Shown: piece by piece, positions 1-9,223 of the stretch | How the letters are laid out: each line of letters starts with the position of its first letter | Position numbering within the stretch: the first letter of the stretch is position 1 | Virus record (IMG/VR): IMGVR_UViG_3300020446_000066 | Coordinates: 1-26,742 of that record | Length of the DNA: 26,742 nt | Reading direction: 5' to 3' (one strand) | Source: a virus | Position numbers and translations under genes: made by a program | Notes under the pieces: generated by a model | What the model was told of the DNA's origin: nothing | Databases searched by the model: none | Seen by the model: the letters and a program-made list of their open reading frames with translations, nothing else

Positions 1-31
1 TAAAATTGAAACTCTTTTTAATATTCGCCAT
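1..31 (-). CDS. Start of next structural gene (partial, runs off the left edge)
   Basis: An ATG at position 31 on the minus strand opens a frame that stays open to the window edge and reads MANIKKSFNF. It lies 19 bases after the stop codon of the large tail-fibre gene and just downstream of a CATAAATA box overlapping that stop, which is the arrangement expected for another late gene. The opening residues resemble, from memory, the N-terminus of long structural proteins in marine T4-like phages. Only ten codons are visible, so the product cannot be named. Confidence 0.45.
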   Translation of the reverse strand, partial: MANIKKSFNF

Positions 32-48
32 CAGTATTTTTTTTAGTT

Positions 49-56
49 ATTTATGA
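49..56 (-). promoter_or_regulatory. Candidate T4-type late promoter box (CATAAATA)
   Basis: CATAAATA fits the NATAAATA late -10 box described for T4-like phages. It overlaps the TAA stop of the 1922-residue fibre gene and lies 17 bases before the next ATG. The same box-on-stop layout recurs at two other gene boundaries here. No -35 element is expected for gp55-type sigma recognition. Confidence 0.55.
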
Positions 57-3000
57 ACCCTCAAGTGCAGTAACTTTCGCTGAAAGTTCTTTAACTGCTT
101 GTATGAGAACTGGTATTAATCTTTCATAACGAACTGCCTTTGTTCCATCATCCCTTGTGGTTGTGATACCAGGTAATCCAAGTGCCTCAACTTCTTGTGC
201 GATAACACCAGTATCTTGCTGCCCTAAGAAATATTCTTGATTAGTTCCACTTGGTTTCCAAGTGAATGTATTACCAGATAATGAATTAACCTTATCAAGA
301 GCATTTGGTATAGGAGTAATGTTATCTTTTAGATTTCTATCAGACGCAGCGAAAGCAATCACATCACCATTAACAAATCTACCCTCACCCTGAACCTCTA
401 TACCAGCGTTTGTAGTTTCAAATTTTTTATTAGTATTATGGAATAATTCAACTGATCCACCAACATTAGCATTAATTGAATTTTCACCAGCTTTTGCTCT
501 TATGTGAAGGATATCAGCTGATGTTGCACTAGAACTATTTTCTATGAAAAAGTCGCCTGTGTTGTTAGTAATAACACCATTAGTTCCGTTATGAAAAATC
601 TCTAAATCCCCATTATTACCTAATGTGAGTTTCTTACTATTATTCAATTTAATTTCTAAACCTGTGCCTGATAATTTTGTACCATCAAATGTAAGATTAG
701 AAGATGTTGCACCATTATTTGATCCATTCTTAAATACAACTTGATTGGCAGATCCAAAACTTAAATTAGCAGCAGTTGACGCACTTGAAGCATTACCAGA
801 AACACCACCTGTCAAATTACCACTAAAGTTTGTGGCATTAAGTGTATTAGTGGCAAAATTAAATGTTAATTGTGGATCTGTCTTACCATCAGTCATTGTA
901 CCAGAGAAAATATTCGTAAGAACAACTCTCTCAGTTCCAGTTGTAGCGGTGCTCATTGTTGCACCTGTGTTTGTTAAATTAGCACCATCACCCTCAAATG
1001 TTGCTGCCTTTACGTTTCCACCCACATTGACATCTTGTGCAATACCAACTCCACCAGTAACAACCAAAGCACCATTATTTGTGGCAGTTGAATTTGTATT
1101 ATTATTAATCTTAACCACTCCTTCAACAGTTACGTTAGCGTTATTCCTAACAGTACCGTTGAATGTTACAGGACCATCAAATTGCGATAGTATATTCTTG
1201 GATGATCCACCTTCTACTAAAAGCCTCTCCTTAACAATAACTTCATCAGCAACTAAACTTAAACGATTTGGATCTTCACCAGTAATTGTGGGAACTGGTA
1301 TATCGAATGTAGTTTGTTGTCCACTCGCAGATGCAATCTTGGTATTTCCAATGTAGAAATCACCCTTATCATTCATACCAGTGTAAACAACGTTACCACA
1401 GGATTTTTCTTGTGCTTGTGATAAGAATTCCTCTCTCTCTGAAAGTGTTCTATTTTGTAATTGAGGTAAAGCAGTTGAATAGTTACCTGGACCATAACCA
1501 ACATATTCAAATGTATGACCTGATGCTCTAAGAATGGATGGTCTTCTAAACTCGATTGGTAATGGTTTAATCTTTCTTAAATGGGAAGATTGTTTATGCT
1601 CGTTGATTCTACTACCCAATACACCACGTATCACTTCGATAGCATTATTTGTACCTAAAGTATCTTTAGAGACACGCATTATTTCTTCATCTACCTGCAA
1701 GTAAGAACCTAGAGGAAAACGTTGTATAATATTATCGGCAGTTGTATCTCCGTTAGGTAAGAGAACTTCAATAGTAGTTTGTGTTTTATTAATTAATTGA
1801 TTTGATATAAAATAATCATGGTCATAAATCGATAATCCTCTGATACCTAAATTCTCTTCACCTACATTGGATGCTGCATCATTAGCTGACAATCCATGCT
1901 TAAGAATATATGTTGGTGATGGTAATGCCGATGAAGTTGTTGCAGTAAATGTGTCTACGTCAACTACTGTTTTAACAATAAAGTCTCCAAGATTCTGGTC
2001 ATTACTATCTAATACTCTGAATGAATTACCAACAAGCAATCCATGTGCTCCAGTTGTATTAAATTCTGTCACCTCAGTACCTGATGCACTAGCAACAGAA
2101 ACAACAGGTCCCATATCAATGACTTGTTGACCTTCTAAAATAACATCACTTGTATGTTTATGTACTGTAATCTCATTATCAAGAGTAACACTAGATATTC
2201 GATGATATGAATCAGTTCCAGTTGATATACCTGTGACCTGAACATAATTACCAGTACCAACAGATATTCCATTAGTGGTTGATACGACATAAGCACTTGG
2301 ACCACCTCCAATACCACCAGTATCTACATCAGAACTATCAAAATATAATTGTTCTCCATTAGTATATCCTGAACCACCCTCTGTTATTGTAGCAGCGATA
2401 GCAACACCATTCTGTATTGTTACCATTGCTGTTGCACCATCCCAATTTGAGTTTGTGGGAGGAGTTGATGTATTATTTAATAATTTAATATTGTGATATG
2501 TAGCTTGACCAGATGCAGGAATATGGTTAGAACCACCAGAAAGGGTTGAAATATATTTTATTGCCCCAAAATTATGTTCTTCATCAAAAGTTAATACTGC
2601 TGTACTACCTGAATCACTAACATTATTAATTGTATTAGTGACATCAAAACCACTCATAAAGTTATTTGCAGTTTCTCTAGTAACACTTTTCTTTAAATCA
2701 TTTGTTACAACATCACCAATTGGGAAGTTTTTTGCAAAAGATGATGCTTCTGGTGGATTATCATTTACATTGTCACGATCATATTCAGGATATAGGTTAA
2801 CAATATTCTGATTGAATCTATCTTCAGAGAACTCATTTGATGGATCTACCATCTTGTTGTTAGAGTTTAATACGAATAAATGATAGATACCATCCTGCAC
2901 ACCTTCAATATACGGTGTGATGACTGTTGACCTGTAAATAAATAAATTTTCGTTACAGTCATTCCTATCAATTCTAGGTAATTGATTATTTCTAACACCA

Positions 3001-5819
3001 GTATTGTTTATAAATGTACCTGGTGAATGTGCTGCACCCTCCACATCTTTATTAGAAACTCTAAATTCCTTACTATTATCTCTATCAGTAACAATAAATG
3101 TACCATTGTATGCCTTATCATCTAGTCCAGTGGTATTAAGGTCACATTTTACATTTCTAATAATAACCTGATCTCCAACATTTAAGTTATGTGGTTTATC
3201 AGTTCTTATAACAATCTTATCTATTCCACTTACAAAGACAGCGTTGGATATGAACCTAGTATTACGATCAAAATCAAAATTATTTCTGGTTATCTCTGAT
3301 TTATTAAAATCTGTGTCTGATGATACGTTTGTAGAGCTAGAATCTTGTAAAATAAATCCATCACTTGGATCCTTTCCATTTCTTAGTTCTTTTGGAACAA
3401 CATATCTTAACTTATAAATCTTCTCATCTAAACTACGATTATCTTCTCTTCTATGAATATAACTTATATCAAGATCAGTTAATGAACCTATATTTAAGTG
3501 AATTGTATTATTTGTTGTGCTGGTATGAATAAACCATTGACTACCATCATATTGGATTGGATGTCCAGCGTCACCAGGTTTTTTATCTGAAACTCTACTG
3601 ATAATATTAAATTCTTCGTTAACATCAGCAACACTATCAATATAGATTCCATTTTGTGCGTTTGATAATGAGGATGCTATTCTTATCTCATTAGATGCTA
3701 ACTGAGAGTCAACACCTGCTGGTGTTGCAGTTGTTCCAGTAATTGCATAGTAAACTCTATGAGGATTAATATTTTCTGGTAGATTTCCATTGTCTGCAAT
3801 TATTCTAATAGTTTCACCTGTTTGCAAACTATGATTAGGTTGAATTAAATAAACAGATTTTTTTGCTGAAGTTGTAGCAGAGTGAGTTGCTTTATACTTT
3901 TTCTCTGAAGTATCTGCTGTAGCAGTGGTTGCACCATTTGACATAACAATGGTCGCTTCATAAGGTGTGCCACCCTTGTCAATATATAATTTTTCATTTA
4001 CTCTCGCACCAATTCTATAACCTTGAGCAAAATGTGATGGTGGTAAAGTTTCATCATTATATCCAAGCAAATAAGCTCTAGATGATGTTGTAGGTGTACC
4101 ACCATTGCTGCTTATTTGGAGTTGAAGATATTCGATAGTTTGTTCTGCAGTTACAACTGAACGTGGATTAATGATTGAAGTAACAAATCCTTTATCATCC
4201 TTTGCAAATGCTTCTTTCTTAAATCCCTCTGCTGCAAGTGCAAAAGTACCAAAGTTAGAGTTAGAGTTAGTAATCGAGGCATCAGCACCACCGATCATAT
4301 TAAAATGACTATGGAAACCAATAGCAAACACCGATACTATCTGTACGACTGCATCATTACTTACCTTGATGTGAGATGTACGAAATCCCTTTCTGTAATT
4401 TGCTTCTTGATCTAAATGATATACTGTTGCTGGATTAGTTGATGATGATTCTGATGATAGTAACTCTCCAGTTTGTTCTGAGAACGGGATACCACTATAT
4501 CTACGATTCGTTTTATCATACTTTACAAACGCTCTATCATCTTTTTGTAGTGATACAGCAGTAAACTGTGCCACAACCATTGACCTAAATCCAGTTGCCT
4601 TCTTACCATCAGCATGCATACCCTGCATACCATATACTGAACGCAATGATATGTTAAAGATGTATGGCGATGCACCTGATACTGTATCAGTCTCAACTAA
4701 AACCTGTGCATTTGCAGCACTCAATCCACCCACTTCACCTGCGGGTAAATTTGCCTTTACAAATGGTAAAAGGTAAGTAAATGAATTATCATTAATAATG
4801 CTCGAAACCTTTGTGGATATATTATAATCAGCAACGTTTACCCCTCTGATTTTAATTGGTGTTCCACCTGTGAAGTTATGTGGTAATGCTGTGGTTACAG
4901 TTACAACTTGACCTGGTGTTGCACCATCTCCCGATTCAATCTTAGTAATATTAAGAGGGTCGGTTGCAAAAGCTCCAACAATTTCAAACTCTGGTCTTTG
5001 AGGAGCAAATCCTTTGGGTGCAATAGGATATTTTTGAGTAATCTCTCTATTTGCTGATGCTTTATTGTAAGCGTTAGATAATTTACTATAGTAAATATCC
5101 AAGTCGGTTAGATCGCTATACTGAGATAATTTATTAACACCATCTGCATACTCAAAGCAAGTTAATTTGTGATGAGAGAACGTAGGTTTTGATTTATTTG
5201 CTGAACTAAAATTAACTGGGTCGGTATAAACTGTCTCTAATTCATTTCCATCGAAAATTGTAAACTGCCAGAAATAGCAAGCACCTGTTATACGAAATAT
5301 TGCACTTTGTTTAGCATCATTAGATGTAGGATTGGGAACATACTTTGGTCTTATTTTTGTTTTTCTTAAGTCTAATCCCACTATAGAGGTTCCTCTTGGA
5401 ACTATGACACCACCATGAACACTGTTAAATTTATAAAGTATATTATCTTCTTGTGTTAAATCAAAATTAGAATCTAAAGTGAGTGATAAGGTATTAATTG
5501 CTCCTGTAGTAGCACCACCAGGAGATACTGCTTTTGCCTGTCCTGATTCAGATTTAATACCAAAACCTGGTCTATTATCTACTATATGTTCGCCTGGAAA
5601 TAAAAGTATGGTTGTTCTCTCTACAAAATCATTATCATTGCCCTTCAGATATGAAAATCTCGCTGCTTCGACCATCGCCCTTTGTATAGTTTTAAAGGGT
5701 TTCGTTAAGGAGTTTCCTTGATTTTCAATACCATCGGTTGAATCAAGATCATTTGGATTCACATAAAGTATACGTCCTTCTGCGTTCTTTATGAAATTCT
5801 CTAGCTTATTAAGAGGCAT
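51..5819 (-). CDS. Giant tail fibre / tailspike-like structural protein with C-terminal S74 chaperone
   Basis: This 1922-residue protein is a very long modular virion fibre. The N-terminal quarter (residues 17 to about 230, and on to about 530) has pectate-lyase-like beta-helix character, beginning ILYVNPND and ending near TNSNSNFGTFALAAEGF. Small beta-barrel modules with PHNF/HNL followed by GG or GD recur near residues 310 and 873. A knob containing HTFEYVG sits near 1440. The C-terminal part has GGVGIAQDVNVGG and DLEIFHNGTNG repeats common in phage fibres. Residues 1826-1922 match the peptidase S74 intramolecular chaperone: SDRNLKDNI, then DTGVIAQEVEALGLPG and a final helix. In this family Ser and Lys drive autocleavage after trimer folding, so the last 97 residues are probably removed. 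It is likely a host-contacting fibre, transcribed from its own box at 5892-5899. The receptor is unknown. Confidence 0.85.
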   Translation of the reverse strand: MPLNKLENFIKNAEGRILYVNPNDLDSTDGIENQGNSLTKPFKTIQRAMVEAARFSYLKGNDNDFVERTTILLFPGEHIVDNRPGFGIKSESGQAKAVSPGGATTGAINTLSLTLDSNFDLTQEDNILYKFNSVHGGVIVPRGTSIVGLDLRKTKIRPKYVPNPTSNDAKQSAIFRITGACYFWQFTIFDGNELETVYTDPVNFSSANKSKPTFSHHKLTCFEYADGVNKLSQYSDLTDLDIYYSKLSNAYNKASANREITQKYPIAPKGFAPQRPEFEIVGAFATDPLNITKIESGDGATPGQVVTVTTALPHNFTGGTPIKIRGVNVADYNISTKVSSIINDNSFTYLLPFVKANLPAGEVGGLSAANAQVLVETDTVSGASPYIFNISLRSVYGMQGMHADGKKATGFRSMVVAQFTAVSLQKDDRAFVKYDKTNRRYSGIPFSEQTGELLSSESSSTNPATVYHLDQEANYRKGFRTSHIKVSNDAVVQIVSVFAIGFHSHFNMIGGADASITNSNSNFGTFALAAEGFKKEAFAKDDKGFVTSIINPRSVVTAEQTIEYLQLQISSNGGTPTTSSRAYLLGYNDETLPPSHFAQGYRIGARVNEKLYIDKGGTPYEATIVMSNGATTATADTSEKKYKATHSATTSAKKSVYLIQPNHSLQTGETIRIIADNGNLPENINPHRVYYAITGTTATPAGVDSQLASNEIRIASSLSNAQNGIYIDSVADVNEEFNIISRVSDKKPGDAGHPIQYDGSQWFIHTSTTNNTIHLNIGSLTDLDISYIHRREDNRSLDEKIYKLRYVVPKELRNGKDPSDGFILQDSSSTNVSSDTDFNKSEITRNNFDFDRNTRFISNAVFVSGIDKIVIRTDKPHNLNVGDQVIIRNVKCDLNTTGLDDKAYNGTFIVTDRDNSKEFRVSNKDVEGAAHSPGTFINNTGVRNNQLPRIDRNDCNENLFIYRSTVITPYIEGVQDGIYHLFVLNSNNKMVDPSNEFSEDRFNQNIVNLYPEYDRDNVNDNPPEASSFAKNFPIGDVVTNDLKKSVTRETANNFMSGFDVTNTINNVSDSGSTAVLTFDEEHNFGAIKYISTLSGGSNHIPASGQATYHNIKLLNNTSTPPTNSNWDGATAMVTIQNGVAIAATITEGGSGYTNGEQLYFDSSDVDTGGIGGGPSAYVVSTTNGISVGTGNYVQVTGISTGTDSYHRISSVTLDNEITVHKHTSDVILEGQQVIDMGPVVSVASASGTEVTEFNTTGAHGLLVGNSFRVLDSNDQNLGDFIVKTVVDVDTFTATTSSALPSPTYILKHGLSANDAASNVGEENLGIRGLSIYDHDYFISNQLINKTQTTIEVLLPNGDTTADNIIQRFPLGSYLQVDEEIMRVSKDTLGTNNAIEVIRGVLGSRINEHKQSSHLRKIKPLPIEFRRPSILRASGHTFEYVGYGPGNYSTALPQLQNRTLSEREEFLSQAQEKSCGNVVYTGMNDKGDFYIGNTKIASASGQQTTFDIPVPTITGEDPNRLSLVADEVIVKERLLVEGGSSKNILSQFDGPVTFNGTVRNNANVTVEGVVKINNNTNSTATNNGALVVTGGVGIAQDVNVGGNVKAATFEGDGANLTNTGATMSTATTGTERVVLTNIFSGTMTDGKTDPQLTFNFATNTLNATNFSGNLTGGVSGNASSASTAANLSFGSANQVVFKNGSNNGATSSNLTFDGTKLSGTGLEIKLNNSKKLTLGNNGDLEIFHNGTNGVITNNTGDFFIENSSSATSADILHIRAKAGENSINANVGGSVELFHNTNKKFETTNAGIEVQGEGRFVNGDVIAFAASDRNLKDNITPIPNALDKVNSLSGNTFTWKPSGTNQEYFLGQQDTGVIAQEVEALGLPGITTTRDDGTKAVRYERLIPVLIQAVKELSAKVTALEGS

Positions 5820-5891
5820 CTTTTTTATCTATATAAATTTGGTGGCGAAACCATACAATACTAGGTCTATTTAGCTTCCTAGTCAAGTCAT

Positions 5892-5899
5892 TATTTATT
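5892..5899 (-). promoter_or_regulatory. Candidate late promoter box (AATAAATA) for the giant fibre gene
   Basis: AATAAATA fits the NATAAATA late-promoter pattern and overlaps the TAA stop codon of the small 64-residue ORF. It would give a leader of roughly 65 bases before the fibre ATG at 5819. The leader contains a weak 5-bp inverted repeat (CTAGG/CCTAG, 5861-5882) that is probably not a terminator. Confidence 0.5.
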
Positions 5900-6093
5900 T
5901 ACTTGTCCTTCTGTGTTGCTAATTCCTTGTAAATAATTGCGTCTGGTGGTAGTAATTGATCACATACCCTTAATACCCTCATAAACTCATCAGTTGTCTC
6001 ACAACTAATCAATCTTTCATCACCATTCTCACTTAAGAGAACAAAAGAACGAGAACAAACATCAATTTCTACAAGAAGAACAAAGTCGTCCAT
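5899..6093 (-). CDS. Small hypothetical protein, 64 residues
   Basis: I do not recognise this protein. It has a beta-rich start (DDFVLLVEIDVCSRSFVLL) followed by a charged, helical-looking C-terminal half ending KELATQKDK. It has no signal peptide or membrane segment. It sits between the second oxygenase and the giant fibre gene, on the same strand, after a 50-base gap. No strong Shine-Dalgarno sequence precedes its ATG. Its support is position in a tightly packed gene run, ordinary amino-acid composition, and a stop codon that merges with the next promoter box. It could be a small phage accessory protein. Confidence 0.6.
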   Translation of the reverse strand: MDDFVLLVEIDVCSRSFVLLSENGDERLISCETTDEFMRVLRVCDQLLPPDAIIYKELATQKDK

Positions 6094-6138
6094 GTCTGTC
6101 TATGAATAACCTATTATATCATATGTATGTAATTCGTC

Positions 6139-6158
6139 AAGTGCTAATAAGTGCTAAT
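6139..6158. repeat. Perfect 10-bp tandem duplication at a stop codon
   Basis: AAGTGCTAAT occurs twice in direct succession and spans the stop codon of the second oxygenase. On the coding strand it reads ATTAGCACTT twice. A single copy would also give a stop two codons later at most, so the duplication barely changes the protein. It looks like a replication-slippage product. Confidence 0.8.
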
Positions 6159-6734
6159 GACATAATACCAAGTAACAGCGATTCTTTTGATTCCACTCTC
6201 TACTGGTTCTCCAGCATGAGGATAACACCAGTTAGAGGGAAACATTAAAGCATATCCTGGTTTTGGTTTATATGTGGTGTGTGCAAAAGCTGTGCCACCT
6301 CCAACAAAACCTTCAGTAAGATAAACAATTACAGATATTTGTCGATGATATTCTTTCAGTTCACGATCATCTGCTACATCGTGATGAAATTTATATTCCT
6401 GACCTTCCTTATATTGTAGAACTTGAATTCCTTCTCTCCATGATGTAGTGGATATTCCACCAGGCACTGGATAATAACTAAAATTTCGATGTATTTTTTC
6501 CACTCTCCTTTTATATTCAACTAATCCATCATTAATTTTATTGTGAAGATTCAAGGTTAAATCATAATTTTCATTCAATGTTGTGCCAGTGCTCGTACGA
6601 CCAGAACTTGTATCCTGTTTGGTTCCTTTTCCAAATACAGTGCTCCCTTGTAAGTGAAGAGTATCAATATATGCGTTAAGTTTATCAACCTCTTCTTTTT
6701 CAAGAATTTTAATAATTTGTATCAGTTCATTCAT
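6144..6734 (-). CDS. 2OG-Fe(II) oxygenase, prolyl-4-hydroxylase type (second copy)
   Basis: This 196-residue protein is predicted to use 2-oxoglutarate, oxygen and Fe(II) to hydroxylate a protein side chain, probably proline or lysine. The double-stranded beta-helix fold carries the iron ligands H117 and D119 (HHD), H173 (YPHAG) and the 2-oxoglutarate-binding R184 in KRIAVTWYY. I chose the ATG at 6734, one base after the upstream stop, because MNELIQIIKILEKEE aligns with MHQLIQELKFFDEEE of the adjacent paralogue; a longer reading to 6797 would add 21 residues overlapping the upstream gene. It is a diverged tandem duplicate of its neighbour. Similar oxygenases are common in T4-like cyanophages. 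The collagen-like fibres encoded just upstream are plausible substrates, but this is inference. Confidence 0.85.
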   Translation of the reverse strand: MNELIQIIKILEKEEVDKLNAYIDTLHLQGSTVFGKGTKQDTSSGRTSTGTTLNENYDLTLNLHNKINDGLVEYKRRVEKIHRNFSYYPVPGGISTTSWREGIQVLQYKEGQEYKFHHDVADDRELKEYHRQISVIVYLTEGFVGGGTAFAHTTYKPKPGYALMFPSNWCYPHAGEPVESGIKRIAVTWYYVISTY

Positions 6735-6735
6735 G

Positions 6736-7383
6736 TTATTGATTTGGTATAATGTAAGGTTGTAAAATATTATTTCCAATGCATCTTTGATCATCAACGT
6801 AATACCAGGTTACAGCAACCCGTTTTTTTCCTGATATGACTTTAGTTCCAGAATGTGGAAAGCACCAACTAGAAGGAAAAATTAAACCATATCCTGCCAT
6901 TGGTTTATATTTTTTATGGACAAACTCAGTATATCCACCCTCAAATCCATCACTCAAATATATTATAATAGATATTTTTCGATAAAATTCTTTTGCACCT
7001 ATTATTGATGATTCATCAACATGAAATACAAACTCTTGATCTTTCACATAATCTAATATCTGAATTACTTCACGATGTGATGTTGTATCTTTAGCACCTG
7101 GTACTGGATAACAATTAAATATCTCGTGTTCGTTTATTAAATTATCTCGGTAAGTTAATAGCACTTCATTCATTCTTTGATGGATAAAATTAGCGACTTC
7201 AGTATTATCTTGTAAATACAAACCAGTGCTTGAGCGAATTGATTTTTCAATTCTTGGATCTCCAGTTTTTCCATCAGTAAATCCAACAGGACATCCACCA
7301 AACTCCATCACATCTATTTTCTCATTAAGATATTTCAATTCTTCTTCATCGAAGAATTTTAATTCTTGTATCAATTGATGCAT
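6736..7383 (-). CDS. 2OG-Fe(II) oxygenase, prolyl-4-hydroxylase type (first copy)
   Basis: This 215-residue predicted dioxygenase is of the prolyl-4-hydroxylase family. Iron ligands are H121 and D123 (FHVDES) and H177 (FPHSG); R188 in KKRVAVTWYY would bind the 2-oxoglutarate carboxylate. Shared landmarks with the next gene include YPVPG near residue 92, ISIIIYLSDGFEGG near 138, and GLIFPSSWCFPHSG near 166, so the pair arose by duplication. This copy has an extra tail of about 20 residues after WYYVD. It starts three bases after the stop of the 118-residue gene and is followed at one base by its paralogue, so all three are probably co-transcribed with the collagen-like genes. All catalytic residues are present. 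The substrate is unproven; a small-molecule role is also possible. Confidence 0.87.
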   Translation of the reverse strand: MHQLIQELKFFDEEELKYLNEKIDVMEFGGCPVGFTDGKTGDPRIEKSIRSSTGLYLQDNTEVANFIHQRMNEVLLTYRDNLINEHEIFNCYPVPGAKDTTSHREVIQILDYVKDQEFVFHVDESSIIGAKEFYRKISIIIYLSDGFEGGYTEFVHKKYKPMAGYGLIFPSSWCFPHSGTKVISGKKRVAVTWYYVDDQRCIGNNILQPYIIPNQ

Positions 7384-7386
7384 TAA

Positions 7387-8825
<1,439 letters not shown>

Positions 8826-8843
8826 TTACAAAATGCTCAGTTA

Positions 8844-9221
8844 CTAAGTTATGTCCCAAGGTACGCAAGGTTTACCATAATCATCCGCTGAAGTTCCTAC
8901 TCCAACATTCCCATTTTCATCATAAAAAATTAATAATTGTTGATTTAATTTATCTTTAAACACTTGTTGCTCTTCTTCTGTTAATGTTGAGGTAATCCAA
9001 CTTGAAACTTGTTCTTTAGTTAAATTATCAAAATCAGTAAATTCTCCAGAAGAATAAGAATCTGGCACTGTAAAATTTAATGAGAAAAGCACAGTGCTGT
9101 TCATACCATTACTGTCAATACCATATAGATATCCTTCCATGCCATTAACAGTATAATTATTTGGTGTATTTTGTGTAAATAATTGGCTAACGTGCCAACT
9201 ATAAGATGTTGTGATTGACAT
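8844..9221 (-). CDS. Hypothetical virion-associated protein, 125 residues
   Basis: I do not recognise a named family with certainty. The N-terminal half looks beta-structured (SYSWHVSQLFT, then YTVNGMEGYLYGIDSNG and VLFSLNFTVPD). A helical part follows with the phrase FDNLTKEQVSSWITSTLTEE, and the C-terminus is GKPCVPWDIT. The pattern of strands followed by a 'T-E-E-Q-V-x-x-W-I' helix recurs, from memory, in small proteins near tail genes of marine T4-like phages. It begins two bases after the stop of the 903-residue fibre and precedes the second collagen-like fibre, so a role in fibre assembly or as a minor structural protein is plausible but unproven. Confidence 0.65.
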   Translation of the reverse strand: MSITTSYSWHVSQLFTQNTPNNYTVNGMEGYLYGIDSNGMNSTVLFSLNFTVPDSYSSGEFTDFDNLTKEQVSSWITSTLTEEEQQVFKDKLNQQLLIFYDENGNVGVGTSADDYGKPCVPWDIT

Positions 9222-9223
9222 AA

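Noticed and set aside
745-1356. 203-codon plus-strand open frame opposite the giant fibre gene
   Set aside because: It lies wholly inside a well-supported minus-strand gene, has low-complexity Val/Pro/Leu composition typical of an antisense shadow, and has no ribosome site or operon context.
5831-5838. Plus-strand ATATAAAT/TATAAATT as a late promoter
   Set aside because: There is no plus-strand gene downstream for more than 20 kb.
5861-5882. CTAGG/CCTAG inverted repeat upstream of the giant fibre gene as a terminator
   Set aside because: The stem is only 5 bp with a 12-base loop and is not followed by a T-run on the coding strand, so it does not look like an intrinsic terminator.
6735-6797. 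Longer start for the second oxygenase (217 residues)
   Set aside because: The extra 21 residues overlap the upstream gene and have no counterpart in the paralogue, whereas the internal ATG aligns with the paralogue's start and follows its stop by one base.
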